From: Pedobacter lusitanus
GTDB taxonomy: Bacteria > Bacteroidota > Bacteroidia > Sphingobacteriales > Sphingobacteriaceae
NCBI RefSeq assembly: GCF_040026395.1
Contig: NZ_CP157278.1
Span: forward strand, 5,146,001-5,210,000
Length of the DNA: 64,000 bases
Reading direction: 5' to 3'
This document shows positions 43,837 to 53,593 of this stretch, one piece after another; the stretch's first letter is position 1, and every line of letters starts with the position of its first letter. The notes below the pieces were generated by a model that saw nothing but the letters and a program-made list of their open reading frames with translations, did not search any database and was not told the DNA's origin. The position numbers and the translations under genes were made by a program.

Positions 43837-46233
43837 TTAGCGGTTATTGCTGATAAAGTATCTCACTTTAGCATAAAATGCTCTCCCGGGTTTTTGAAGT
43901 GAAAAATTGTCGTAAATTCTGTTGTTTGTAATGTTTTTGCATTCAAGAGCGATATTGTATTTACCATTTCCAAGCGTATAAACCATATTTACATCCTGCA
44001 TCCACTGTCTTGGAATACCATATTTTGTATGATCGGTACCCTGACTTGGCCACGACAAATAATAGGCATGAACGTACAATACATTGTAACCTAACGTAAG
44101 TGTATTATCCTTTTTGCCAATATGGTTAAAGAACAATGAGGCATCGGCGTTTCCAAACAGGTATGGGATATTTGGTATTCTATCTCTGTATAAAGGACTT
44201 TCCTGAGTTTGTTGTTGCTCATATTTAGTGTTATTACGCAGGTTCTGATAAGTCACGTTTACACCCGTGGTGAATAAATTTTTGAAGGAGTACCTGATCT
44301 CTCCTTCCACTCCAAAATTATTTACATCAGAAATATTGGCCATAATTTGCTTGGTCTGATTCTGATTTAAGGTAGGACGGATGAAATCTTTTGCGTTGCG
44401 GTACAATACACTTCCATCAAAACTAAACTTATGTATTTGATTGATTTGAGTCTGGTAGCCTAAACCAAGGTTGTAATTATGGCTATACTCTGGTTTGAGA
44501 TCGATGTTACCATCAAGATTCAGGACGTCACCAAAGAGTTCATCGTTGTCAGGAAGACGGTAACTCTTCTCGTAAGATCCTTTAATCTGAAGGTTGGGTT
44601 TCAGGAAATATGTCGATGCAAAACCATATCCCAGTTTATTAAAACTGTTTTTTTGATTTAAATAAGCTACATCCCCCCAATTGCCGCTTGGGTTATAGGA
44701 TATAGAGTATTTATTCTGCTGGAAAAAATACTTTGTAAACAGGGAGGTATTCCATTTTTCGGAAGGACTGAACTTATAACCGAACCCTAAAACATTTTTA
44801 ATGTTTTTACGCGGCTGCTCATATTTATTGCTCTCAGGATAAAGTTCATCAGATCCTTTTCTATTGAAGGTATTGAAAACATTATTCAGGGCAAATGAAT
44901 GTTTGTCATTCAGGGAATAAGTAAGATTTACCGCGCCCATGCCGTTATTGTTTTTGAATTTGTACATGGAGCGTTCACGTTCACTTCCCTTGCCCGGGTA
45001 GGATACGAAGTCGCCAAACCAGTTATAACGACGGTTAACAGTATCAATACTTTGTTCCTGTCCAAAATTGAAATTTCCGTTCACTCTCAGATCAAGACCT
45101 TCAATAAAGAAGTTTTTCTTTGTATAAAGAATATTTGGCATTACAATACTGCCTTTCCTGTGCCAGTCACCAAAAACGCTGATCATACGTGCACCGGTTT
45201 GAATTTCAGCATAATTTTTGCCCAGCGTGATACCAAATAGCAGCTGATCTGCATAGGATTTGTTAACCACACCTGCACTGGCAATAATAGTTTCATTATG
45301 ATAAGTATCATGAAATCTCTTTACTTTCTGATTTCTGAGATCTTTTTGCAAAGGAATTGCTACATCGGTTGTTACTGTATAATTATTATCCGAGTAATTC
45401 TGAAAAGCATTCAATTGAAACTTAAATCCGGAAGCAGTGGTATAGCCGGTATTGATCGAAGTCTTGTGAGTATTAAATGATCCGTAGGAGTAAGATACAT
45501 CAGCATAACTTTTCATGTCATTGGCCGTCACAATATTGACTGCTCCACCTAATGCGTCTGAACCCAGCCAGACAGGCACAACACCTTTGTATACTTCGAC
45601 GCGCTGGGCAAGATTAATTGGTATATTATTCAACTGGAATGAAGAACCGAAATTATCCATTGGTACACCATCTAAGAAAAACTTAACCTGTCTGCCAGAA
45701 AAACCATTTAGTGAAAACTCCATTCTTGAACCGACACCACCAGCTTCACGTACTCTTACCCCCGAAACCCGGTCCAGTGCATGTGAAATATCAAGCGTAG
45801 AATTGTGTAATTTTTTTGCATCTACTGATGTTACGTTAAAAGCCTGTCTGTTTACTTCCTGGTTAGCTGTACGACCAATTACAGTTACTTCTGATAAATT
45901 ATTCTCATCTGTACGCAACGTGAACAATGTTCTGGTTTTTTCGGTTGAAGGAAGAGTAACTTTAGCAGTCTGTTCCTGATAACCGATATTTCTGATACGT
46001 ATTTTGTAAACGCCTGCAGGAAGTTCCTTAAAGCTGAATTCTCCAAGAGAATTGGTAAACGTTGATTTATTAATTTCAACTACTGTGATTCCTGCGCCTT
46101 CGAGTGGCTGACCATTAGCTGCCTTTACTACCCCTTCAAACGTGTGCTTTTGTTGTGCAGCAGCATCAAAAGTGAAGTGGAATAGTAAAAGCAAAAGGAG
46201 AAAAACAAAATGTTGTTTAGTAAAAATTTGCAT
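43837..46233 (-). CDS. TonB-dependent siderophore/iron receptor (XusA-like)
   Basis: The 798-residue precursor has a signal peptide (FLLLLLLFHFTFDAAAQQ), a CarboxypepD_reg domain (HTFEGVVKAANGQPLEGAGITV), a plug with LDGVPMDNFGSSFQLNNIPI and YKGVVPVWLGSDALGGAVNIV, and a 22-strand barrel ending GRAFYAKVRYFISNN. It imports a chelate using TonB energy. First gene of the four-gene operon; a divergent AraC regulator lies 104 bp away. Confidence 0.93.
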   Translation of the reverse strand: MQIFTKQHFVFLLLLLLFHFTFDAAAQQKHTFEGVVKAANGQPLEGAGITVVEINKSTFTNSLGEFSFKELPAGVYKIRIRNIGYQEQTAKVTLPSTEKTRTLFTLRTDENNLSEVTVIGRTANQEVNRQAFNVTSVDAKKLHNSTLDISHALDRVSGVRVREAGGVGSRMEFSLNGFSGRQVKFFLDGVPMDNFGSSFQLNNIPINLAQRVEVYKGVVPVWLGSDALGGAVNIVTANDMKSYADVSYSYGSFNTHKTSINTGYTTASGFKFQLNAFQNYSDNNYTVTTDVAIPLQKDLRNQKVKRFHDTYHNETIIASAGVVNKSYADQLLFGITLGKNYAEIQTGARMISVFGDWHRKGSIVMPNILYTKKNFFIEGLDLRVNGNFNFGQEQSIDTVNRRYNWFGDFVSYPGKGSERERSMYKFKNNNGMGAVNLTYSLNDKHSFALNNVFNTFNRKGSDELYPESNKYEQPRKNIKNVLGFGYKFSPSEKWNTSLFTKYFFQQNKYSISYNPSGNWGDVAYLNQKNSFNKLGYGFASTYFLKPNLQIKGSYEKSYRLPDNDELFGDVLNLDGNIDLKPEYSHNYNLGLGYQTQINQIHKFSFDGSVLYRNAKDFIRPTLNQNQTKQIMANISDVNNFGVEGEIRYSFKNLFTTGVNVTYQNLRNNTKYEQQQTQESPLYRDRIPNIPYLFGNADASLFFNHIGKKDNTLTLGYNVLYVHAYYLSWPSQGTDHTKYGIPRQWMQDVNMVYTLGNGKYNIALECKNITNNRIYDNFSLQKPGRAFYAKVRYFISNNR

Positions 46234-46337
46234 GTGTTGTTTCTTTTGTGTTTATTTAGACTTGTTATTGATATGTGCAAAAGTAAAGTATTCGAACTAC
46301 GAGTTTTGCAGCAAAGTATACGCAATCAGCAATCAGG

Positions 46338-47060
46338 ATGGTAGAAATTTGTATTAAAGAGGGGAAAGAGACATCTATAGAATCTATAAGGATAATCAGG
46401 TCAGAGAACAAAACAATCAATAAGGCAGGAATAAAACTGGTAAATGCCAGCACTTTACTGTTTCTGCCGGATACCGTTTTCGATAACAATTTTTCTTTGG
46501 TTTTGCCGGTTGAACTTTCCGGACATCCGCTTTACAGGATTTCATATGATATTCAAAGAATTTTAGAGCTTTTAATGGAAAGGAATACTGGTAAATACAC
46601 CAATTTCTATACTAAGATTAAAATCTGTGAGATTATTGTTCTGGTGATTGAAGCAAAAGAAGAAGCCTCAGAAAATCTGAACAAATGGAGTAAGAAGGAG
46701 GTCGCTGTATTTGAGATGATATCCAAAGTCATCAGCCAGAATCTTTCAAAGAATATTTCCATTGCCGGACTGGCAGAAAAGGCAGGTATGAACCGTACAA
46801 AACTTCAGGCTGGTTTTAAGGATGTAATGGGGCAGACGATTAATAGTTTTGCATTGGAACTCAAAATGCAAAAAGCCAGAACATTATTGATCAGTAAACC
46901 GGGTTATAGTTTGAAACAGGTTGCGGCTGAAGTGGGTTATAGCTGCGGGAATCATTTTTCTGCTGCCTTTAAGAAGAAATTTAGTTTCTCCCCATCAAAT
47001 TTAAAGAGAACAGCTCATTTGATATTCTCCTGTCTGTTATGGGAATTAATGTTGATTTAA
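46338..47060 (+). CDS. AraC-family regulator of the iron locus
   Basis: The 240-residue protein ends in a double HTH of the AraC type: NISIAGLAEKAGMNRTKLQAGF and YSLKQVAAEVGYSCGNHFSAAFKKKFSFSPSNLKR. The N-terminal part is shorter than in PchR (about 300 residues). Upstream the frame stays open only to 46287 without another ATG. Divergent orientation from the receptor operon suggests it activates siderophore uptake, PchR-like, in response to the imported chelate. That is inference from layout. Confidence 0.87.
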   Translation: MVEICIKEGKETSIESIRIIRSENKTINKAGIKLVNASTLLFLPDTVFDNNFSLVLPVELSGHPLYRISYDIQRILELLMERNTGKYTNFYTKIKICEIIVLVIEAKEEASENLNKWSKKEVAVFEMISKVISQNLSKNISIAGLAEKAGMNRTKLQAGFKDVMGQTINSFALELKMQKARTLLISKPGYSLKQVAAEVGYSCGNHFSAAFKKKFSFSPSNLKRTAHLIFSCLLWELMLI

Positions 47061-47067
47061 TTCCTAT

Positions 47068-47105
47068 AAAAAAACGGAGCCTGTTTTTGTGCAGGCTCCG
47101 TTTTT
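47068..47105. terminator. Bidirectional terminator of AraC gene and purM
   Basis: ACGGAGCCTG and CAGGCTCCGT arms with an 8-nt loop, flanked by A and T runs; lies between converging genes. Confidence 0.92.
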
Positions 47106-47123
47106 AGTTTATCTGGCAAAGAT

Positions 47124-48305
47124 CTATTCGTAATTGAACTGACCTTTTTCACTATTGATAGTTACTTGTTTATGAGTAGAATCTTCAACACGGCCAATAA
47201 TCCGGGCATCGATATTGAAGTCTTTTGAAATAGCGATGATATCGCTGGCTATTTCCTGTGGTACATATAATTCCATTCTGTGCCCCATATTAAATACTTT
47301 GTACATTTCCTTCCAGGCTGTTCCTGATTGCTCCTGAATCAGTTCGAAAAGAGGAGGGACAGGGAACAGGTTATCTTTAATGACATGAATGTTATCATTG
47401 ATAAAGTGAAGTACTTTGGTTTGAGCACCACCACTGCAATGTACCAGTCCGTGGATCTGATTTCTGTGTTTTTCCAGTACTTTCTTAATTACCGGAGCAT
47501 AGGTGCGGGTAGGAGAAAGTACCAGTTTTCCTATAGTAATTTCCGTGTTTTCATCAATACGGATTTTATCAGTTAGTTTTTTGCCACCAGAGAAAACAAG
47601 ATCATAAGGTACTGCAGGATCGAAACTTTCAGGATAACTGTCAGCTACTGATTTATCAAATACATCATGACGTGCAGAGGTAAGACCATTAGAGCCCATA
47701 CCACCGTTATATTCTGTTTCATAGGTAGCCTGACCCGAAGAAGATAGTCCTACGATAACATCTCCAGGCTGGATATTGTGATTACTGATTACCTCATCGC
47801 GTTTGATACGGCAGGTGACAGTTGAATCTACTATAATGGTACGTACAAGATCACCAACATCGGCAGTTTCACCACCAGTAGAATAAATGGAAATTCCCAT
47901 TTCTCTCAGTTCGGCAAGAATTTCTTCTGTTCCGTTAATAATCGCAGCAATAACTTCACCTGTAATCAGATTTTTATTTCTGCCGATAGTAGAGGATAGT
48001 AAAATATGATCAGTAGCCCCTACACAGATCAGATCATCAAGATTCATGATAATGGCGTCCTGTGCAATACCTTTCCATACAGAAATATCACCGGTTTCTT
48101 TCCAGTAAACATAGGCTAATGAAGATTTGGTCCCTGCGCCATCTGCATGCATGATATTACAAAAGGCATCATCGTTACCTAAAATATCAGGGATGATTTT
48201 ACAAAATGCTTGTGGGAAAATACCCTTATCTATGTTTTTGATGGCTTGATGCACATCTTCTTTCGAAGCCGAAACGCCACGCTGGTTGTACCTGTTATCA
48301 CTCAT
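47124..48305 (-). CDS. purM: Phosphoribosylformylglycinamidine cyclo-ligase (AIR synthetase), Bacteroidota form
   Basis: PurM converts FGAM to AIR with ATP, the fifth step of purine synthesis. The 393-residue protein begins RYNQRGVSASKEDVHQAI and contains HADGAGTKSSLA, IAQDAIIMNLDDLICVGA and the STGGETADVGD loop, all AIRS-fold nucleotide/substrate segments. It is about 45 residues longer than the E. coli enzyme, as usual in Bacteroidota. A TATCTTTG box ends 7 nt before the start codon. purB lies at 60020 in the same window but not in the same unit. Confidence 0.93.
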   Translation of the reverse strand: MSDNRYNQRGVSASKEDVHQAIKNIDKGIFPQAFCKIIPDILGNDDAFCNIMHADGAGTKSSLAYVYWKETGDISVWKGIAQDAIIMNLDDLICVGATDHILLSSTIGRNKNLITGEVIAAIINGTEEILAELREMGISIYSTGGETADVGDLVRTIIVDSTVTCRIKRDEVISNHNIQPGDVIVGLSSSGQATYETEYNGGMGSNGLTSARHDVFDKSVADSYPESFDPAVPYDLVFSGGKKLTDKIRIDENTEITIGKLVLSPTRTYAPVIKKVLEKHRNQIHGLVHCSGGAQTKVLHFINDNIHVIKDNLFPVPPLFELIQEQSGTAWKEMYKVFNMGHRMELYVPQEIASDIIAISKDFNIDARIIGRVEDSTHKQVTINSEKGQFNYE

Positions 48306-48312
48306 ATTGCTG

Positions 48313-48320
48313 CAAAGATA
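48313..48320 (-). promoter_or_regulatory. -7 box for purM
   Basis: TATCTTTG on the minus strand, 7 nt upstream of the ATG, implies a very short leader. The nearest upstream TTG on that strand is at 25-nt spacing, slightly too far. Confidence 0.5.
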
Positions 48321-48356
48321 GAGAAACGTCCGAATGTAGACGATTCAAACAAAAAA

Positions 48357-48391
48357 AAATAACCTCTGTCCCTTAAGGGCAGAGGTTATTT
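48357..48391 (-). terminator. Terminator of glnN
   Basis: AAATAACCTCTG arm pairs with CAGAGGTTATTT, continuing through CCC/GGG with one bulged T and a TTAA loop; A-rich on the distal side gives a T-run on the minus strand. Confidence 0.88.
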
Positions 48392-48409
48392 CAATAAATT
48401 AATGGAATT

Positions 48410-50593
48410 CTATTTTAAAAATAACAACTCTCTGAATTTTGGTAATGGCCAAACGCTGTCATCTACAATCTGCTCCAGTTTGTCAACATTATAACGGATG
48501 GTATCAAAATAAGATTTAACCTTCAGATCGTAAGCGATAGCTTTATCTCTTGAATCTTCGATAGTGTTAGCTTCTTTACGTGCTTCCAGCATCGTATCAA
48601 TTGAAGTTTTTACAATTGATAAGTGCTCAGATAGTTTATTGATAATGGCTAATGGAGCAGTTAATGCTTCTTTAGACAAACCTAGTTCTTTAAGGCTTTT
48701 TGCATTTTCCAATAAAGTATTCTGGTAAGCAATACAAGCAGGAATAATCATGGTATTCGCTACTTCTCCCATTACTCTGGCTTCGATCTGCAGTTTTTTG
48801 TAATAGCTTTCTAAAAGAATATCATGACGGGCATGTAATTCGCGTTTAGTAAAGATATTAGCTCTTTCGAATAATTCAGTTGATTTTTCAGAGATATAGG
48901 CATCTAAAGCTAAAGGAGTAGTTTTGATGTTGGCTAAACCACGTTTTGCAGCTTCGTCTTCCCAATCCTGGCTATAACCGTTTCCTTCAAAACGGATATC
49001 TTTTGATTCTTTAATGTATTTTTTGATAACTGTTAAAAGAGCGATGTCTTTTTTCTCTCCTTTTTTGATCAGTTTATCAACTTCAACTTTAAATTTAACC
49101 AGCTGATCTGCCATGATTGAATTCAGAACAGTCATTGGTGCTGATGAATTTGCTGAAGAACCTACCGCACGCAATTCAAATTTATTACCTGTAAAGGCAA
49201 AAGGAGAAGTACGGTTACGATCTGTGTTATCCAGTAAAATCTGAGGGATTTTAGGGATACCTAACCACAATGCATTGTCTTCCTTGATTTTTTTGCTGAT
49301 ACGTGAGTGTTCGATTTCGTCTAACACTTCATTTAACTGCTGACCCAGGAAGATAGAGATGATTGCCGGTGGCGCCTCATTGGCACCTAAGCGGTGATCA
49401 TTACTAACAGAAGCAATACTTGCTCTTAATAAATCTGCATGCTCATGTACTGCTTTAATTGTATTGACAAAGAAAGCCAGGAACATCAGGTTATTTTTAG
49501 GTGTTTTGCCCGGAGCTAATAGGTTTTTACCAGTATCGGTAATTAAAGACCAGTTATTATGTTTACCTGAACCGTTGATACCAGCATATGGTTTCTCGTG
49601 CAGCAGCACTTTGAAATTATGACGGCGTGCAACTTTTTCCATCAGATCCATCAATAATTGATTATGATCGATAGCCAGGTTGATTTCTTCGTATAATGGT
49701 GCACATTCAAATTGCAATGGTGCAACCTCGTTGTGACGTGTTTTTAAAGGGATACCTAATTTGAAAGCCTCATTTTCAAAGTCTACCATGAAAGTGAATA
49801 CACGTTCAGGAATTGATCCGAAATAATGATCATCTAATTGCTGTCCTTTAGCTGACATATGACCAAACAAAGTACGGCCTGTTAAAGCTAAATCCGGACG
49901 TGCATTATATAAGGCAAGATCTACCAGGAAATATTCCTGCTCAATACCTAAAGATGCTGTTACTTTACTAATGCCTTTATCAAAATACTGACAAACGTCA
50001 ACTGCAGCTTTATCCAAAGCATTTAATGCTTTTAATAAAGGAGCCTTGTAATCTAAAGCTTCACCAGTATATGCAACGAATACTGTTGGAATACATAAAG
50101 TTTTTCCAGCTTTACTTTCCATAATGAAAGCAGGAGAAGAAGGATCCCATGCAGTATACCCTCTGGCTTCAAAAGTATTTCTGATACCACCATTCGGGAA
50201 ACTTGATGCATCTGGTTCCTGTTGTACTAATGCACTGCCTGCAAATTTTTCAACCGGACCATCGATTGTTGGTTCGAAAAATGAATCATGTTTCTCAGCT
50301 GTAGAGCCTGTTAATGGCTGAAACCAATGGGTGTAGTGAGTAGCTCCTTTAGACATTGCCCAATGTTTCATCGCAGTAGCGATCTGATTGGCATCATCCT
50401 GATTAATTAATTCACCTTGTTCAATTGCTGAAATTAATTTCTCATAGACTTCTTTTGATAAGAAATCTTTCATTTTCTTTTTATCGAACACATTTGAGCC
50501 AAAAAACTCAGAAATTTTGACCGATGGAGCCTTAACTTCTGGTGAAACTCTGGTTTGTGCTTCTTTTAGTGCGTTTGTCCTTAAGCTTTTCAT
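48410..50593 (-). CDS. glnN: Glutamine synthetase type III
   Basis: The 727-residue protein is the long GSIII class typical of Bacteroidota, far from the roughly 450-470 residues of GSI. Conserved blocks include FEPTIDGPVEKFAGSALVQQEPD, SLGIEQEYFLVD (metal ligands), HEKPYAGINGSGKHNNWS (glutamate/metal site) and NRTSPFAFTGNKFELRAVGSSAN. It assimilates ammonia to glutamine with ATP. Monocistronic with its own terminator. A TATTTTTG box is at 50614-50621. Confidence 0.97.
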   Translation of the reverse strand: MKSLRTNALKEAQTRVSPEVKAPSVKISEFFGSNVFDKKKMKDFLSKEVYEKLISAIEQGELINQDDANQIATAMKHWAMSKGATHYTHWFQPLTGSTAEKHDSFFEPTIDGPVEKFAGSALVQQEPDASSFPNGGIRNTFEARGYTAWDPSSPAFIMESKAGKTLCIPTVFVAYTGEALDYKAPLLKALNALDKAAVDVCQYFDKGISKVTASLGIEQEYFLVDLALYNARPDLALTGRTLFGHMSAKGQQLDDHYFGSIPERVFTFMVDFENEAFKLGIPLKTRHNEVAPLQFECAPLYEEINLAIDHNQLLMDLMEKVARRHNFKVLLHEKPYAGINGSGKHNNWSLITDTGKNLLAPGKTPKNNLMFLAFFVNTIKAVHEHADLLRASIASVSNDHRLGANEAPPAIISIFLGQQLNEVLDEIEHSRISKKIKEDNALWLGIPKIPQILLDNTDRNRTSPFAFTGNKFELRAVGSSANSSAPMTVLNSIMADQLVKFKVEVDKLIKKGEKKDIALLTVIKKYIKESKDIRFEGNGYSQDWEDEAAKRGLANIKTTPLALDAYISEKSTELFERANIFTKRELHARHDILLESYYKKLQIEARVMGEVANTMIIPACIAYQNTLLENAKSLKELGLSKEALTAPLAIINKLSEHLSIVKTSIDTMLEARKEANTIEDSRDKAIAYDLKVKSYFDTIRYNVDKLEQIVDDSVWPLPKFRELLFLK

Positions 50594-50661
50594 TAGTTTC
50601 TTTAAAATTTGATCAAAAATATAATTTTTATAATTAATTATTGAATAATTGTGAGTAAAAA

Positions 50662-50686
50662 ATCAAATGTCAATATATTATTTGAT
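50662..50686. promoter_or_regulatory. Interrupted dyad upstream of glnN
   Basis: ATCAAAT and ATTTGAT are perfect complements separated by 11 nt, 41-65 bp upstream of the glnN -7 box. The spacing of about one DNA turn or more suits a dimeric activator, but AT-rich chance occurrence is possible. Confidence 0.35.
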
Positions 50687-50864
50687 GTTTTACAGTGTGT
50701 TTTTGTTTGCTTAATGAAGCTGATGTGTCTTAAAATAGGTTTTTTAAGAATTATCTGAGATTTTCAGTCTTGAGTTTTTTATTTAGTCAGGCTGATCTGT
50801 TGGTGAAATTTAATCATTTATATCCTAATAAATGCTATCCTAATCCTAAATTTGTGTTAAATAT

Positions 50865-50892
50865 TTGATCATATCATTTATTCCTACCTTTG
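50865..50892 (+). promoter_or_regulatory. Promoter of the VOC/trmN6/phosphoesterase/fbp gene string
   Basis: TTG (50865-50867), 17-nt spacer, then TACCTTTG (50885-50892); the ATG is 27 nt downstream. Both elements match the Bacteroidota consensus. Confidence 0.65.
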
Positions 50893-50919
50893 ATCTGGAT
50901 TTAAATTTCAAATCAACCT

Positions 50920-51303
50920 ATGTTTAACAGAATTCATCATGTTGCTATAATTTGTACTGACTATATCGTTAGTAAAAACTTCTATGTTAATATACTCGGG
51001 CTAAAAATTGTTCAGGAAGTATACAGAGCTGAGCGGAAATCCTACAAACTGGACTTATCTGTAAATGGTTTGTATCAGATTGAATTATTTTCTTTTGAAA
51101 ATCCACCTGAAAGACCTTCAAGACCGGAAGCTGCGGGTTTGCGGCATTTAGCTTTTGAAGTTGATGATGTTGCTGTTGTCGCTGCCGAGCTGAATACCAG
51201 GGGCGTGATAACCGAAGACATCAGAATTGATGAATATACAGGCCGGCAATTTACTTTCTTTAGTGATCCTGATGGTTTGCCGCTGGAAATCTATCAGAAT
51301 TAA
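50920..51303 (+). CDS. VOC family protein (glyoxalase-I/YaeR-like)
   Basis: The 127-residue protein is a single vicinal-oxygen-chelate unit: FNRIHHVAIICTDYIVSKNFYVNILG at the start, ELFSFENPPERPSRPEAAGLRHLAF in the middle and FFSDPDGLPLEIYQN at the end. The pattern is that of YaeR/SMU1112c proteins, often annotated lactoylglutathione lyase without evidence. His6, His (LRHLAF) and Glu (LEIY) could bind a metal. It ends directly against the ATG of the next gene (TAA-ATG). Confidence 0.9.
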   Translation: MFNRIHHVAIICTDYIVSKNFYVNILGLKIVQEVYRAERKSYKLDLSVNGLYQIELFSFENPPERPSRPEAAGLRHLAFEVDDVAVVAAELNTRGVITEDIRIDEYTGRQFTFFSDPDGLPLEIYQN

Positions 51304-52008
51304 ATGGGACGTATTTTCAGATTTAAACAGTTTGAAGTAGATCAGGCTGGTTGTGCAATGAAAATAAACACTGATGGTGTCCTTTTGGGTGCGGTTGTGA
51401 ACCATCCTGCACCGGTAAATATTTTAGACATAGGTACCGGAACTGGCGTGATTGCGCTAATGCTTGCACAGCGTTTTCGCAGAGCTGATGTAACTGCGGT
51501 GGAAATCGATGAATCTGCGGCGCTGACTGCTTCAGCAAATTGCTTAAACTCTCCTTTTGCTGAGAGGACCAGGGTCGAGCATTCAGCTTTTGAAGATTTT
51601 AATTCGGATTTGAAATATGAGATGATTGTTTCCAATCCTCCTTATTTTGTAAATGATTTAAAGAATCCTGAGAAGAGAAAAGAGATTGCCAGACATGCTG
51701 ATGAAGACTTCTTTGATTTGTTATTAAGAAAGGCTGCTGCAATGCTGACCGGAGATGGGGTTATCTGGCTCATTTTACCTGTAAAGCAGGCGGAAGATGT
51801 CATAATTAATGCAGTACTCCAAAAGCTGTTCCCTTCAAAAATTATTCATGTTTATTCGGATAATACCAAAGCATCTTTCAGGCAGATCATTTGTCTGGGC
51901 TTTAATAATGAACCACCTTTGCAGGAACACTTATATATATATAAAGCACAAAATCTATATACCGACGAATATAAATACCTGCTCAGGGATTTTTTTCTGG
52001 CATTTTAA
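51304..52008 (+). CDS. tRNA1(Val) A37 N6-methyltransferase (TrmN6/YfiC-like)
   Basis: The 234-residue Rossmann methyltransferase starts MGRIFRFKQFEVDQAGCAMKI, the TrmN6-type N-terminus, with SAM-binding ILDIGTGTGVIALMLA, AVEIDESA and the N6-adenine catalytic motif NPPY in MIVSNPPYF. In E. coli YfiC makes m6A37 in tRNA1(Val). The start codon directly abuts the preceding stop. The substrate assignment follows family naming. Confidence 0.88.
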   Translation: MGRIFRFKQFEVDQAGCAMKINTDGVLLGAVVNHPAPVNILDIGTGTGVIALMLAQRFRRADVTAVEIDESAALTASANCLNSPFAERTRVEHSAFEDFNSDLKYEMIVSNPPYFVNDLKNPEKRKEIARHADEDFFDLLLRKAAAMLTGDGVIWLILPVKQAEDVIINAVLQKLFPSKIIHVYSDNTKASFRQIICLGFNNEPPLQEHLYIYKAQNLYTDEYKYLLRDFFLAF

Positions 52009-52017
52009 TATTTTTAA

Positions 52018-52509
52018 ATGAAGAAGATTGGATTGATTTCAGACACACATGGTTATTTGGATGATGCAGTATTTAAGCATTTTGAGGACTGTGATGAGGT
52101 CTGGCATGCGGGTGATTTTGGGCCCGATGTTGCAGAAAAGTTAAAAGCGTTCAAGCCGCTTAAAGGAGTGTACGGAAATATTGATGATAAAGCAATCCGT
52201 GCAGAGTTTCCAGAGCATCTGCGTTTTAACTGTGAAAATGTAGATGTATGGATGACGCATATTGGCGGGTATCCGGGAAAATACGCTCCGAATGTAAAGG
52301 GTGAAATTTACACTAACCCCCCGAAGCTTTTTATCACTGGTCACTCACATATCCTGAAAGTGATGTTTGACCCAAAAATCAACTGTTTACATATAAACCC
52401 CGGTGCAGCGGGCAAATCTGGCTGGCATAAAGTTAAAACTTTAATTCGTTTTTGTATTTCGGAAGAAAAAATCCATACCTTAGAGGCCATAGAAATGGGT
52501 AATAGGTAA
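52018..52509 (+). CDS. Metallophosphoesterase, YfcE/MJ0936 family
   Basis: The 163-residue protein begins KKIGLISDTHGYLD with the DxH metal ligands, then HAGDFG, the GNID motif VYGNIDDKAIR, and the GHSH signature ITGHSHILKV ending HINPGAAGK. These are the ligands of a dinuclear phosphodiesterase. The physiological substrate is unknown. It begins 9 bp after the methyltransferase stop and precedes fbp by 23 bp. Confidence 0.92.
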   Translation: MKKIGLISDTHGYLDDAVFKHFEDCDEVWHAGDFGPDVAEKLKAFKPLKGVYGNIDDKAIRAEFPEHLRFNCENVDVWMTHIGGYPGKYAPNVKGEIYTNPPKLFITGHSHILKVMFDPKINCLHINPGAAGKSGWHKVKTLIRFCISEEKIHTLEAIEMGNR

Positions 52510-52532
52510 CGTATAAAGTACACTAAGTATAT

Positions 52533-53567
52533 ATGTCGGGTATAAAAACATTAGGACAGTTTATAATTGAGAAACAGGCTGATTTCTCTTATGCAAAAGG
52601 AGAGCTTTCAAGACTATTGAGAGATATAGGAATCGCCGCAAAAATTGTTAACCGGGAGGTAAATAAAGCAGGTCTGGTAGATATTCTCGGGGATGCCGGA
52701 ACGGTAAACATCCAGGGAGAGGGACAGAAAAAACTCGATGTTTTTGCGAATACACAATTTATATCTGCTTTAACCAGCGGAGGGGAATGCTGTATCGTTG
52801 CAACAGAAGAAGAGGATGATTTTGTTCCGATTGATTCGCCGGTCTCTAAAAATGCCAAATACATTGTCTGTATTGATCCTCTGGATGGTTCTTCAAACAT
52901 TGATGTTAACGTCGCGGTTGGAACTATCTTTTCAATCTATCGCAGAAAATCTGTTGAAGGTATGGCTACACTGGCTGATGTACTGCAGAAAGGTACAGAG
53001 CAGGTTGCGGCAGGTTATGTGATTTATGGTTCTTCGACGATGCTGGTTTATACTACCGGTAAAGGAGTGAATGGTTTTACACTTGATCCTTCTATAGGTG
53101 AGTTTTGTTTGTCTCATCCAAATATGAAAGTACCTAAGGATGGTAGTATTTATTCTATCAATGAAGGTAATTACGTGCATTTCCCGATGGGAGTGAAGAA
53201 ATATATTAAATATGCACAGGTTCACGATGAAGCTACCAACAGGCCTTATACTTCAAGATATATTGGTTCTATGGTTGCTGATATTCACCGTAATTTAATA
53301 AAAGGGGGGATTTATATTTATCCGACTACTGCCAGTTCTCCAAATGGTAAGTTGAGATTGCTGTATGAATGTAATCCGATGGCATTTATTGTAGAGCAGG
53401 CAGGCGGTACTGCTTCTGATGGTTTCAGAAGGATCCTGGAAATTGAACCGGTTGAACTGCATCAGAGATCTTCTATCTTTATTGGTTCAGAGAAGATGGT
53501 GAAAATGGCCGAAGAAATGATGGCTACTTATGCAGAAGCAGAAGCGTCCAGAACTAAAAGCGCTTAA
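52533..53567 (+). CDS. fbp: Class I fructose-1,6-bisphosphatase
   Basis: The 344-residue protein has the class I metal site in [22 protein letters not shown], the KYIKYAQVH and [13 protein letters not shown] substrate segments, and [21 protein letters not shown]. It dephosphorylates fructose 1,6-bisphosphate in gluconeogenesis. It is the last gene of the string starting at 50920 and ends at a terminator. Confidence 0.96.
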   Translation: MSGIKTLGQFIIEKQADFSYAKGELSRLLRDIGIAAKIVNREVNKAGLVDILGDAGTVNIQGEGQKKLDVFANTQFISALTSGGECCIVATEEEDDFVPIDSPVSKNAKYIVCIDPLDGSSNIDVNVAVGTIFSIYRRKSVEGMATLADVLQKGTEQVAAGYVIYGSSTMLVYTTGKGVNGFTLDPSIGEFCLSHPNMKVPKDGSIYSINEGNYVHFPMGVKKYIKYAQVHDEATNRPYTSRYIGSMVADIHRNLIKGGIYIYPTTASSPNGKLRLLYECNPMAFIVEQAGGTASDGFRRILEIEPVELHQRSSIFIGSEKMVKMAEEMMATYAEAEASRTKSA

Positions 53568-53593
53568 ACATTATAACTAACATTGATATAGAG

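Larger units (their letters stand above)
50594..50919. other. 326-bp divergent region between glnN and the VOC-protein gene
   Basis: It contains a glnN -7 box (50621-50614 on the minus strand, TATTTTTG), an interrupted dyad ATCAAAT-N11-ATTTGAT at 50662-50686 upstream of it, and a complete promoter for the rightward genes (50865-50892). No reading frame of note. Confidence 0.6.
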
